From: Candidatus Brachythrix odensensis
Lineage (GTDB): Bacteria; Chloroflexota; Anaerolineae; J036; Brachytrichaceae
Direction of reading: 5' to 3'
Assembly: GCA_016714465.1 (NCBI GenBank)
Contig: JADKDT010000028.1
Location: forward strand, 62,001-126,000
Length of the DNA stretch: 64,000 nucleotides
The number at the start of each line of letters is the position of its first letter. Position 1 is the first letter of the stretch. The notes under the pieces were generated by a model that had not been told where the DNA came from, ran no database searches, and worked only from the letters and a program-made list of their open reading frames with translations. Positions 27,416 to 35,837 of the stretch are shown in pieces. The translations under genes and the position numbers were made by a program.

Positions 27416-27496
27416 CTCCCAACAATACATGCTTCCGGAGGCCATATCCCCGGCGGAGCCGGGGGATATGGCCTCCGGAGATGGCATTGTTGGGGG
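27416..27496. repeat. intergenic palindrome inside the oxidoreductase operon
   Basis: Core arms TCCGGAGGCCATATCCCCGG (27434 on) and the matching right arm to 27479 form a near-perfect stem with one bulged G. Outer arms CTCCCAACAAT (27416-27426) and ATTGTTGGGGG (27486-27496) extend it. It separates the alpha and beta genes of one enzyme, so it is unlikely to be a full terminator. Confidence 0.6.
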
Positions 27497-27513
27497 CTCC
27501 AAGGCAAACTGGC

Positions 27514-28287
27514 ATGACTGAAGAACTGAAGATCGTCTACGAACGCCCGCATGCGTTAACCGAGGCAATCACCCATTACTGCCCGGGTTGCACCCATGGC
27601 ATCATCCACCGGCTGGTGGCCGAAGTGATGGACGAGATGGGCATCACCGAGCGCACGATCGGAGTGGCCTCGGTGGGCTGTTCGGTGTTCTCTTACAACT
27701 ACTTCAACTGCGATTTTGCCAGCGCCGCGCACGGGCGCGCGCCGGCAATGGCGACTGGGATCAAGCGGGTGCACCCCGAGCGGATGGTCTTCACTTACCA
27801 GGGTGACGGCGATCTGGCCGCGATCGGCACCGCGGAAATCATTCATGCCGCGGCGCGCGGCGAGAACATTACCGTCATCTTTGTCAACAACGCCATCTAT
27901 GGCATGACCGGCGGTCAGATGGCGCCGACCAGCCTGCCCGGGATGAAGACGACCTCCTCGACCCGCGGGCGCGACACCAAAACCACCGGCTTCCCGCTCA
28001 AGATGAGCGAGATGCTGGCCACGATCGAGGGCGCGTCCTACGTTGTGCGGCGCAGCGTCCACGACCCCGGCCACATCAATCGGACACGCAAGGCGATTCG
28101 GACTGCCTTTGAGATCCAGCAGAAGGGTCTGGGATTCTCAATTGTCGAGATCCTGTCGGCCTGTCCGGTCAACTGGGGGATGACCCCCACCGACGCGCTG
28201 CACTACGTCGAGCACGACATGGTCAACTATTTCCCGCTCGGTGATTTCAAGGTCGCCGACGCGGTCAAAACGCTGTCACGCGGGTGA
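27514..28287 (+). CDS. 2-oxoacid:ferredoxin oxidoreductase beta subunit
   Basis: A 257-residue thiamine-diphosphate-binding beta subunit. It has HYCPGCTHGIIHRLVAEVMD, GVASVGCSVFSYNYFNCDFA, the TPP motif GDGDLAAIGTAEIIHAA and NNAIYGMTGGQMAPTSLPG. With alpha it splits a 2-oxoacid to acyl-CoA, CO2 and reduced ferredoxin. The start at 27514 follows the palindrome. An upstream in-frame extension was rejected because it is built from that palindrome. The specific 2-oxoacid cannot be fixed, but the organisation suits 2-oxoglutarate or branched-chain 2-oxoacids. Confidence 0.9.
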   Translation: MTEELKIVYERPHALTEAITHYCPGCTHGIIHRLVAEVMDEMGITERTIGVASVGCSVFSYNYFNCDFASAAHGRAPAMATGIKRVHPERMVFTYQGDGDLAAIGTAEIIHAAARGENITVIFVNNAIYGMTGGQMAPTSLPGMKTTSSTRGRDTKTTGFPLKMSEMLATIEGASYVVRRSVHDPGHINRTRKAIRTAFEIQQKGLGFSIVEILSACPVNWGMTPTDALHYVEHDMVNYFPLGDFKVADAVKTLSRG

Positions 28288-28315
28288 TCGGCCCGTTGAC
28301 CCGCAGACAAACAAC

Positions 28316-28870
28316 ATGGAACATCAAATCGTCATCGCCGGGTTTGGCGGCCAAGGTGTCCTCTTCGCCGGGCAGTTGCTGGCCTACTCGGCGCTGGAAG
28401 AAGGCAAGCACGTCACCTGGATCCCCGCGTATGGGCCGGAAATGCGGGGTGGCACGGCCAATGTCACGGTGATCATTTCGGACGAGGAGATCGGCTCACC
28501 CCAAGTGCGCAACCCGACGGATGTCATCGTTCTCAATCCACCGGCCATGACCCGCTACGCGCCGTTGGTCAAACCGGGCGGCTGTCTCATCGTCGACACC
28601 ACGCTGATCGAGCAGCGCTCGGGACGAAGCGACATCCGGGAGATCGATCTGCCCGCCCGCGAAATCGCCCAGGCGCTTGGCTTTCCGCAGATGGCCAACG
28701 TCGTCGCAGTGGGCGCGCTGGCGGCCGCCAGCGGTGTGCTCAAACTGGAGACGCTTGAGCGCGTCCTGGTCGCCAAGACCGCCAAGCGGCCCGAAATGCG
28801 CGAGGCGAATATCGCCGCGCTGCGCAAGGGCGCGGCCGCGGTGGCCGCGACGCTGGCCGCCGCCTCCTAA
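28316..28870 (+). CDS. 2-oxoacid:ferredoxin oxidoreductase gamma subunit
   Basis: A 184-residue gamma subunit (KorC/VorA type). It has IVIAGFGGQGVLFAGQLLAY, the glycine-rich start of the family, and AYGPEMRGGTANVTVIISDE. It lies 28 bases after the beta gene and completes the operon of four genes from 25968. A strong palindrome between this gene and the convergent flavoprotein gene follows immediately. Confidence 0.9.
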   Translation: MEHQIVIAGFGGQGVLFAGQLLAYSALEEGKHVTWIPAYGPEMRGGTANVTVIISDEEIGSPQVRNPTDVIVLNPPAMTRYAPLVKPGGCLIVDTTLIEQRSGRSDIREIDLPAREIAQALGFPQMANVVAVGALAAASGVLKLETLERVLVAKTAKRPEMREANIAALRKGAAAVAATLAAAS

Positions 28871-28881
28871 CAGGATATTCT

Positions 28882-28926
28882 TCCGAAATCGAATGCCCCG
28901 GCTCCGCCGGGGCATTCGATTTCGGA
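28882..28926. terminator. palindrome between convergent genes
   Basis: Perfect 21-bp arms (TCCGAAATCGAATGCCCCGG plus C) around a TCC loop, between the gamma subunit gene and the convergent flavoprotein gene. It could act as a bidirectional terminator. There is no T tract. Confidence 0.6.
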
Positions 28927-28930
28927 TACT

Positions 28931-30364
28931 TCATGCCGGGATCGGCGTGACGGGCGAGGTCGGCGCCTTCGCCGCTGAAGGTGCGCCCGCCCTCGCCCGC
29001 AACACCCGGAACAGAATGCGCGGATGCAGCAACGAGAACGGCGAACGCAGCATCTGCTGCACGTAGAAGAAGCCCTCGGCCACGATGTTATCGTCGGCCT
29101 GAACACTCAGCACGCGGGTCATGTATTTCTGGAGCAGACGGACCATCGGGTTTGTCTCGGCCGAGGCCGACCGCCCAGCCCAACGCCGATCCTCGCCGGT
29201 GGCCATCATCCAGGCCGGCATTAGCACGCCCAGGAGCTTCTTCTGGAAGCGCGCGGCAAGCCCATCCAGCGAACCCGTTCCGCGCCAGGCGCGCTGGCCA
29301 CGCAGGCAGGCATCCAGCTCGAGCGCCCCAGCCGCCGCCACTGACATGCCCTGGCCATACACCGGATTCAGGGCGTAGACGGCATCCCCAAAGGCGACAA
29401 AGGATTCGAGATGGCGCGGCATCGACTCGTAGTGCCGCAGCCGATTCTCACCCTTGCGAAAGCCGATCGGATCGCTGACCGCTTTCGCGTTCGCGATCGC
29501 CTCGTAGACCCGCGGGCTGGACAGGCTGCGGGCATAGTCCATGAATCCCGTCTCGTCGACCGGCGGATGCTCGCCGTCCATACCGATCATGCATACCTGC
29601 CAAAGCCCGCCCTCCATCGGCATGATCAGGGCGCCCCGGCGCTTGTCGGGGGCGGCCGGCATGATGTACATCATCTTCCAGGCTTGGCCAGGCGCGGCCT
29701 CGTAGTAACGATTCGAGTAACCCGGGTCGGCGGTGACGACGGTCTCTGCGGGCGGGGCATACCCGAGCGTCTTTAACCATTCGGGGGCCTTGGACTCGCG
29801 CCCGCTGGCGTCAACGACGAAGTCCGCCTCGATGTGAATCTCTTCGGCCCCTGGCGCGCCGCGATCGCGCAGGCGCACGCCCGTCGCCCGTTTGCCCGCA
29901 ACGTCTGCCAGCAGCCCGATCGCCTCATGCGCCTGGAGCACGCTCAGGCGGGGGTGGTTTGCGAGGCGGCGGAAGAGGGTGAACTCGATCAGCGGCCGGC
30001 TGGCGCACAGACCGGACAGGGCCGAGTTGTAGGGGCCGCGGCGCCAGCGCCCGAAGGCGTTGAAGGCTAAGTCGGCGCCCATGTTGGCGACCACGGCGCC
30101 GCCGTCGATGAGATCCTGGCGGAAGCCCGGGAACAGCTGTTCGAGGGCGTGCAACCCGCGGAGCATGAGGGCATGGGGTTGGCGGCCCTGGGGCACGCCC
30201 TTGCGCGGCTGCGGGCTATCGGGCAACCGGTCACGCTCGACGAGGGTGACCCGCCCGAAGTGGCGCAGCAGCACCTGGGCGACGGCCATCCCGCCGACGC
30301 TGCCTCCGATCACAACCGCATGGCGGGTGTTCTCGACGGGGTTCATAAACTGATTGCTCGTCAT
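28931..30364 (-). CDS. FAD-dependent oxidoreductase/monooxygenase
   Basis: A 477-residue flavoprotein. The dinucleotide motif is VVIGGSVGGMAVAQVLLRHF, followed by LVERDRLP, and a C-terminal FAD motif FVAFGDAVYALNPVYGQGMS of the p-hydroxybenzoate hydroxylase/geranylgeranyl reductase superfamily. The substrate is unknown. AGGAGA lies nine bases before the ATG at 30364. It lies divergent to the PBP gene across a gap filled by two palindromes. Confidence 0.8.
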   Translation of the reverse strand: MTSNQFMNPVENTRHAVVIGGSVGGMAVAQVLLRHFGRVTLVERDRLPDSPQPRKGVPQGRQPHALMLRGLHALEQLFPGFRQDLIDGGAVVANMGADLAFNAFGRWRRGPYNSALSGLCASRPLIEFTLFRRLANHPRLSVLQAHEAIGLLADVAGKRATGVRLRDRGAPGAEEIHIEADFVVDASGRESKAPEWLKTLGYAPPAETVVTADPGYSNRYYEAAPGQAWKMMYIMPAAPDKRRGALIMPMEGGLWQVCMIGMDGEHPPVDETGFMDYARSLSSPRVYEAIANAKAVSDPIGFRKGENRLRHYESMPRHLESFVAFGDAVYALNPVYGQGMSVAAAGALELDACLRGQRAWRGTGSLDGLAARFQKKLLGVLMPAWMMATGEDRRWAGRSASAETNPMVRLLQKYMTRVLSVQADDNIVAEGFFYVQQMLRSPFSLLHPRILFRVLRARAGAPSAAKAPTSPVTPIPA

Positions 30365-30380
30365 GTCGGTTCTCCTATGA

Positions 30381-30464
30381 ACTCCTGACAAAACCAGCTT
30401 CTGAGTCGATATCCCCCGCCTTCGCCGAGGGATATCGCCTCAGAAACCAGGTTCTGTCAGGAGT
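30381..30464. repeat. long intergenic palindrome (GATATCCCCC subfamily)
   Basis: The left arm starts ACTCCTGACAAAACCAGCTT (30381) and runs to CCCCGCC. The right arm returns to CAGGAGT at 30464. It is closely related in sequence to the copy at 34201-34267, including the outer CAGAACCAG-type part, and is imperfect at a few positions. It lies between divergent genes. Confidence 0.65.
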
Positions 30465-30557
30465 CCTGAATCGCGCTGGGTATGCGAAGGAGTTTAGGGA
30501 AATGGCGCGCGCCACCCTCTCATGAAACGGCGATCTTCTCTCACCCATCGGGATAAT

Positions 30558-30602
30558 CAGGAATCTGCAATCCCCGGCTCCGCCGGGGATTGCAGATTCC
30601 TG
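30558..30602. repeat. intergenic palindrome
   Basis: Perfect 21-bp arms (CAGGAATCTGCAATCCCCGG plus C) around a TCC loop, in the same divergent gap between the flavoprotein and PBP genes (30365-30736). The rest of that gap contains no gene. Confidence 0.65.
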
Positions 30603-30736
30603 GATTTCCCGATTCCGCTGGTCAATCGACCGGTGGGCGGCGGCCAGACGTCGAACCCGGATCAGACCCCGGTGATAACATCGTGACGCCCGCCCGGACC
30701 ACTGTGATCCGAGGCGGGCATGGAAAGCAGCAAGGT

Positions 30737-33601
30737 ATGCCCGAAGAGAACGCCCTAAACGGCGATGCGCCCCGCCCCGATCGCCCCCGGTCACCCGCAC
30801 GGGCGCCCTCGCGCGCGCCAACGCCGCCGTCGCAACGCCCGGGGTATGTGCCGGCCGAGAAGCCTGCGCCAGCCGCCGATGGCGGGCCACCAGCCCCGTC
30901 GCCGGAACCGCGGACTGCGGATCGCAGACCAGCGCAGGCCTCGCCGGCACCCCAGACGGCGGCATCGGCACCGCCCAAAGGGCGACCGGTGACGCCTTCA
31001 CCTGGACCGCAGGCGCCTGCCCGCAAACCGGAACTCGCTTCCAACGGTCAGCGGTCCCCAATCGGCAGTCGCCCTTCGGGTAGTCCCTCGTCCGCCGGCC
31101 GAAAGCCCCGCCGTCGCAGTCGGCTCTCGCGTCTCGCCGCCTTGTTCTTCACCGTCTCGGTCATCGGGGTCGGGCTGTTCTTTATCGTCGCTGCGGGAGG
31201 GGTGCTTTTCTACATGGACATCGCCCGCGAGGTGCCCGATCCGACCCAGCTCCTTTCGAAACAAAGCCAATTTGCCAGCACCAAAATCTATGACCGGAAT
31301 GGCGGTCTGCTGGTCGAGCTGACCGATCCGACCGATCCGACCGCCGGGCGGCGCCAGCGGGTCGACATCACCCAGATTTCCGATTACGTAAAGCAGGCGA
31401 CCCTGGCGACCGAGGATCCGAACTTCTACCGCTACAACGTCGGCTTCGATCCCATCGCCATCGTCCGGATCATTTACTACGTCTTTACCGAGCGCGACAT
31501 TGTGAGCGGGGGCAGCACGATTACCCAGCAGGTGGCCCGAAACCTGCTGCTCGACCCCAAGGAACGCGCGTCGCAGACTCTTTCGCGCAAGCTGCGCGAA
31601 ATCGTGCTGGCCAACGAAGTCTCGCGACTCTACCCGCGCGACACGATCCTCGAGATCTACCTGAACGAGATCAACTACGGCAACCTGGCGTATGGGATCG
31701 AAGCCGCGTCGCAAACCTACTTCAACAAACCGGCCTCGGACCTCAACCTGGCCGAGGGTTCACTTCTGGCGGGCCTGCCCCAGTTGCCGGCCTACTGGGA
31801 CCCGGTCCTGCACAAGGATCGCGCCCTGCGCCGCCAGCAGGTCGTGCTCGAGCTCATGGCCGAGCGCGGGCTGATCACCGACGCGCAGATCGAGCCGGCC
31901 CTCGACGCGACCCGCAAGAAGACCTTCACTCCAGGCCGGGTGAATTTCTCGGGGGTCGCCCCGCACTTCATGAACTACGTGCGCGACCAGCTCGACGCCG
32001 AGTTCGGCCAGCAGCTCTATCGGGCCGGCCTGCGTGTTCGCACCACACTTGATGTCAACATTCAAACTATCGCCGAGAAGGCTGTGCGCGAACAGATCGC
32101 CAAACTCAAGGACAAGAACGTCGGGAATGGCGCGGCGGTGGTGATGGATCCCCGCACGGGCGAGATCCTGGCCATGGTCGGGAGTGTCGACTTCTTCAGC
32201 GAGACGATCAAGGGGCAGGTCAACGTGGCGCTGATGCCGCGCCAGCCAGGCAGCAGCATCAAGCCCTTCACCTATCTGGCCGCGATGGAAAAAGGATCGA
32301 CGCCGGCGTCCATGTACTGGGATCGTCAGACCACCTTCACCAACCAGTTCGGCCAGAAATACACCCCGGTCAACTACGACGGCACGTATCACGGCGCGGT
32401 GCTCATGCGCGAGGCTCTCGCCCGAAGCCTGAATGTTCCGGCCGTGCTGGCGATGGACGGGATCGGCCTGCCGGTCTTCATGACAATGACGCAGAAGGTC
32501 GGGATTCAATTTCCGCCCAACCCCGCGTATGGTCTGGCGGTCACCCTGGGCGGCGCGGAGGCGCGCCTGCTCGACATGACGGCCGGCTACGCGGTGATCG
32601 CCAACGGCGGGGTGCGCAGCCCGGCCACCGCCATCTCGCGGGTGGAGCGCGCCGACGGCTCGCTGGTGCGCGATTACCTCAGCGGCTTTGGCGAGCCGGC
32701 CAAGGCCGCCGTGCCAACGGTCGAACCCCAGTCAGCCCGCGGCCGGATCGAGTCCAAGGCCGCGGCGCCGATCGAAGCGCCCAAGGTCCGAGCCCAGGTC
32801 ATCACCCCCGAGCACGCCTGGTTGATCACCAGCATCCTCAGCGACGACAACGCGCGGGCCAAGAGCTTTGGGCGCGGGAGCATCCTGAATCTGAAGGGAC
32901 GGCCGGCCGCGGTAAAGACCGGCACGACCAATGACTTTCGGGACAACCTCACGATCGGCTATACCCCCGAATTGGTGGTCGGGGTGTGGGTGGGCAACAC
33001 CGACAACAGCGAGATGAAGGGGACGACTGGCACGACCGGCGCGGCCCCGATCTGGAATCAGATCATGGAGGACGCGCTCAAGGGCAAGCCCGTTTCGCAG
33101 TTCGCCCGGCCGGGCAACATCGTCGAGCGCGAAATCTGCATCGACGGCGGGCACGAACCCTCGCCCGAGTGCGCACCCGATCGGCGGACCAAGGAGTTCT
33201 TCCGGGCCGATCAGCCGCCCCTGCCGGCGGATCCCGCGCTCGAGCGCGCGGCGCGTGAGAACAATCCGGTCATCGCCACCCAGCCGCCTGCCCCGCCGAC
33301 GAACGGCGACATCGCCGTCATTCCGCCGGGGAACGGCACGGTCCGGCGGGCCGAGGCCCTCTCGCTCCGCGGCACAGTCAATCCGCCCGGCTTCGAGCGA
33401 TATCAAGTTGAGTTCGGGGCCGGAGATTCTCCCGGCGAGTGGCGCTGGATCAGCGGCCCGCATCTCAGCCCGGTGGTCAACAACCAGCTAACGACCTGGA
33501 CGGTTCCGGGCGACCTCCCGCCCGGGCGCTACACGATTCGGGTGTCGGCCTTCGGAGCGAATGGGGCGACGACGGGGTTTGCGCGGTTTGAGGTGCAGTA
33601 G
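30737..33601 (+). CDS. bifunctional penicillin-binding protein (PBP1A family)
   Basis: A 954-residue peptidoglycan synthase. Residues 1-125 are a Pro/Arg/Ala-rich cytoplasmic tail. One membrane segment lies at about 133-159. The GT51 glycosyltransferase follows with catalytic Glu in ATEDPNF (about 226) and GGSTITQQVARNLLL. The transpeptidase has the nucleophile in SSIKPF (Ser 506), SLN at 564-566 and KTGTTNDF (727). A C-terminal beta-domain (about 860-954) resembles those of other Chloroflexota PBPs. It polymerises and cross-links peptidoglycan outside the membrane. The ATG at 30737 was preferred over the longer frame, which is built from the palindrome. Confidence 0.93.
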   Translation: MPEENALNGDAPRPDRPRSPARAPSRAPTPPSQRPGYVPAEKPAPAADGGPPAPSPEPRTADRRPAQASPAPQTAASAPPKGRPVTPSPGPQAPARKPELASNGQRSPIGSRPSGSPSSAGRKPRRRSRLSRLAALFFTVSVIGVGLFFIVAAGGVLFYMDIAREVPDPTQLLSKQSQFASTKIYDRNGGLLVELTDPTDPTAGRRQRVDITQISDYVKQATLATEDPNFYRYNVGFDPIAIVRIIYYVFTERDIVSGGSTITQQVARNLLLDPKERASQTLSRKLREIVLANEVSRLYPRDTILEIYLNEINYGNLAYGIEAASQTYFNKPASDLNLAEGSLLAGLPQLPAYWDPVLHKDRALRRQQVVLELMAERGLITDAQIEPALDATRKKTFTPGRVNFSGVAPHFMNYVRDQLDAEFGQQLYRAGLRVRTTLDVNIQTIAEKAVREQIAKLKDKNVGNGAAVVMDPRTGEILAMVGSVDFFSETIKGQVNVALMPRQPGSSIKPFTYLAAMEKGSTPASMYWDRQTTFTNQFGQKYTPVNYDGTYHGAVLMREALARSLNVPAVLAMDGIGLPVFMTMTQKVGIQFPPNPAYGLAVTLGGAEARLLDMTAGYAVIANGGVRSPATAISRVERADGSLVRDYLSGFGEPAKAAVPTVEPQSARGRIESKAAAPIEAPKVRAQVITPEHAWLITSILSDDNARAKSFGRGSILNLKGRPAAVKTGTTNDFRDNLTIGYTPELVVGVWVGNTDNSEMKGTTGTTGAAPIWNQIMEDALKGKPVSQFARPGNIVEREICIDGGHEPSPECAPDRRTKEFFRADQPPLPADPALERAARENNPVIATQPPAPPTNGDIAVIPPGNGTVRRAEALSLRGTVNPPGFERYQVEFGAGDSPGEWRWISGPHLSPVVNNQLTTWTVPGDLPPGRYTIRVSAFGANGATTGFARFEVQ

Positions 33602-33608
33602 GTCGCTG

Positions 33609-33675
33609 GTAAGGTTGATAACGTTGATAACGTTCGTCAGGTTTGGTCAGGTGAGTAAGGTTTGGTCAGGTGGGA
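33609..33675. repeat. dispersed repeat, GTCAGGTTTGGTCAGGT family (copy 1)
   Basis: Short direct units: GTTGATAACGTTGATAACG, then GTCAGGTTTGGTCAGGTGAG and AAGGTTTGGTCAGGTGGG. It lies between the PBP and DinB genes. Related units occur at about 34280-34313 and, as an inverted pair, at 35456-35560. Confidence 0.6.
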
Positions 33676-33724
33676 TGGGATCTGATAAGCAGGGCGTATT
33701 TGGCATTCCCGAGAGGTGGAACAT

Positions 33725-34189
33725 ATGATCAGAGCAGCAATCGCCGAGGCGCGTGCCTTCGAAAGCTGGCAGGATTATCAGGCGGCGCTGAAGCGCGCGA
33801 TCGCGCCGCTGACGGGTGAACAACTGCAGCGACGGATACTCCCCGGTCAGCGCACGCCGGGAGAAATCGCCGAGCACATCGTGTTTGGGCGCGCGCTGCA
33901 CCTCTCCCGCGCGCTCGGCAAGCACGCGGCGCAATTGACACCGCTTCTGGCGTGGGACGAGGCCGATGACCCGCCGCATTCGACGGCCGAGATTGTGGAC
34001 GGGCTGGAGTTGACCTGGCGCGTCATCGCCGACTGCCTGATGCGCGGATCACCGACCGACGCCATGGCCGAGGATGGCGAGCCGCCAATCACGCAGATCA
34101 TCTGGGGGCTGCTCGATCATGATCTGCCTCACGCCGGGGAGCTTTCGCTGTTGTTGGGCGCGGACGGTTTGCCCGGCGTTGAGCTATAG
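33725..34189 (+). CDS. DinB-like protein
   Basis: A 154-residue four-helix-bundle protein of the DinB/DUF664 superfamily: an N-terminal helix with ALKRAIAPLTGEQLQRRILP, the histidine in GEIAEHIVFGRALHL and a C-terminal HDLPHAGELSLLLGADGLPG. These often act as metal-dependent thiol transferases or stress proteins; the precise role is unknown. GAGAGG lies about ten bases before the ATG at 33725. A GTG at 33716 is an alternative. Confidence 0.8.
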   Translation: MIRAAIAEARAFESWQDYQAALKRAIAPLTGEQLQRRILPGQRTPGEIAEHIVFGRALHLSRALGKHAAQLTPLLAWDEADDPPHSTAEIVDGLELTWRVIADCLMRGSPTDAMAEDGEPPITQIIWGLLDHDLPHAGELSLLLGADGLPGVEL

Positions 34190-34200
34190 GATTTCCCTAA

Positions 34201-34267
34201 CAGAACCAGTTTCCGAGACGATATCCCCCGGCTTCGCCGGGGGATATCGTCTCGGAAACTGGTTCTG
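34201..34267. repeat. longest palindrome of the family
   Basis: Perfect 32-bp arms (CAGAACCAGTTTCCGAGACG then ATATCCCCCGGC) around TTC. It lies 12 bases after the DinB stop, before the membrane protein gene. A fragment of the GTCAGGTTTGG repeat in reverse orientation follows at about 34280-34313. Confidence 0.75.
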
Positions 34268-34471
34268 CTAGGAGTACAAAGTCACCTGACCAAACCCGAC
34301 CAAACCCGCACCCGGCTAAAATATGCCATCGACAAGGCAGGTCTGATCGCCAATCGGCGATCCCCCCTCGATCTGTTCCGGCGCGCACCATGGCGCGACG
34401 CTCATGCGGCTCCGACCTTTCGTGCCCTGGTTTCCGAGTCCCTGCACGTCGCCGCGGCGCGATCCGGACCG

Positions 34472-35455
34472 TTGTTCTGGCTCACCATCTTTGGATTGGG
34501 CGGCGCTGGACTTGTCGGCGCGACCGTCAACTACGTTCTGACGATTGACATCAACACCCGGACCGGCAGCTATATCGGCGCGTCAGCCAACAACACCATT
34601 ACCCAGCTCATCGTCCAGGCCGCGCTCGGCGCCACCTTGTTCATAATCGCGCGAGCGGCGATCCTCTGGCTGGCCTTGCAGCCGGCTGGCACTCGCCCGA
34701 CCTTGCGCGACGCGCTGCGCGCCAGCGTCAAGGCCTATCCCTCGCACCTGGTCGTTGCCCTGGTCTACGGCGCCCTGTTGACCGTGGCTGCAATGGCTCT
34801 CACCCTGTTTCTGCGCGAGGTCCGGCTCGATCTGTCCAACATCGGGCGGCTGACCAATGACCCGGCCCAGATCGCGCGAGCCGCGGTCTCGCGGGCCATC
34901 GGCGCCTTGATCCCCGATCCTGGCCCGCCCTTCACCGAGCTGCACACTTACGTCCGCTACATGCTCCGGCGCAGTGGCGGCACCTACTCCTCGTGGTCAG
35001 AGCTGGGCCGCAACTTCGAGACCCTTGACGCCGGATTCTGGCTGGCCGCCCTGGGCGGATCGGCCCTGGTCGTCGTGCTCGAAGGCTTGCTGCGCTTTCG
35101 ATTCGTCGCCACCCTTGGCGGAAGCGCGCGGGGCGCGCTGCGTGGCCTGGCTGACGTGGCCCGTTGGAGCGCGAAAAGGTTCTGGCTGATCACCGCCCGG
35201 GTCTGGGCCTTCCGCGGGCTGGTGCTCGGTTTGACGATCGTCTTCGTCACCGTCCCGGTGGCCATTGCCCAGGGCCTGGCCGTGCCCACGGTGGCCGGGG
35301 CTGTGCCCGGCGCGTTGCTGCCCTTCCCCACCAGCACATTCTTGTTTGCGTTGGGCGCCGCCCCCGTCGCCGCGCTGCTGGCCGCCTTCGGCCTGATCTA
35401 CGACGCGCGGCTGTGGCTGGCCCTCCGCGAATCGTCACGGCTAGACGCTCAGTGA
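34472..35455 (+). CDS. polytopic membrane protein, start uncertain
   Basis: About 327 residues from the first canonical start (TTG at 34472). It has five to seven hydrophobic helices, for example TQLIVQAALGATLFIIARAA and LVVALVYGALLTVAAMALTL. No catalytic motif is recognised. The same frame stays open and protein-like upstream to about 34316 (DKAGLIANRRSPLDLFRRAP), so the true N-terminus is probably about 50 residues longer. An ATG at 34323 after TAAAAT lies one base out of phase, which could mean another one-base indel. Confidence 0.6.
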   Translation: MFWLTIFGLGGAGLVGATVNYVLTIDINTRTGSYIGASANNTITQLIVQAALGATLFIIARAAILWLALQPAGTRPTLRDALRASVKAYPSHLVVALVYGALLTVAAMALTLFLREVRLDLSNIGRLTNDPAQIARAAVSRAIGALIPDPGPPFTELHTYVRYMLRRSGGTYSSWSELGRNFETLDAGFWLAALGGSALVVVLEGLLRFRFVATLGGSARGALRGLADVARWSAKRFWLITARVWAFRGLVLGLTIVFVTVPVAIAQGLAVPTVAGAVPGALLPFPTSTFLFALGAAPVAALLAAFGLIYDARLWLALRESSRLDAQ

Positions 35456-35560
35456 TGTTCGTCAGGTTTGGTCAGGTGGGTAAGGTTTGGTCAAGTAGGT
35501 AACTTGACGTCGATCTGCACCTGATCACACCTTACCCACCTGACCAAACCTGACGAATAC
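35456..35560. repeat. inverted pair of the GTCAGGTTTGG repeat
   Basis: The left arm ATGTTCGTCAGGTTTGGTCA and following (35456-35487) and the right arm (about 35529-35560, ending CCTGACGAATA) match almost exactly over about 31 bp around a 41-bp centre. It lies between the convergent ends of the membrane protein gene and the small membrane protein gene (35571). Confidence 0.65.
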
Positions 35561-35570
35561 CGAAGCGTTA

Positions 35571-35774
35571 TCAACGATCCTTGTCCTTTCCGCCAAACAG
35601 CCGCGAAATCGCGAACTCAACAACCAGAAAGAGAACGACCCCCGCCACCCACGGCAGCCACCACGGCATCGGCGCCACCGGGATGATGATGTGGATGAAG
35701 ACACGATCCCAGATCGCCGCAAGCAGCAGGACGAAGATGACGACCGTGATCAGGACGCTGGCGTGCCGTTTCAT
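35571..35774 (-). CDS. small two-helix membrane protein
   Basis: A 67-residue protein starting MKRHASVLITVVIFVLLLAA with two hydrophobic helices (about residues 6-24 and 42-60) separated by a short loop with PMPWW, and a charged tail (GGKDKDR). A longer start at 35804 is possible. The function is unknown. Confidence 0.55.
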   Translation of the reverse strand: MKRHASVLITVVIFVLLLAAIWDRVFIHIIIPVAPMPWWLPWVAGVVLFLVVEFAISRLFGGKDKDR

Positions 35775-35837
35775 TTCGAGGATTATTGACACCGGAAGCG
35801 ACATCCCGGCCCGGCGGCGAGGCTTCCGGACTCAGCT

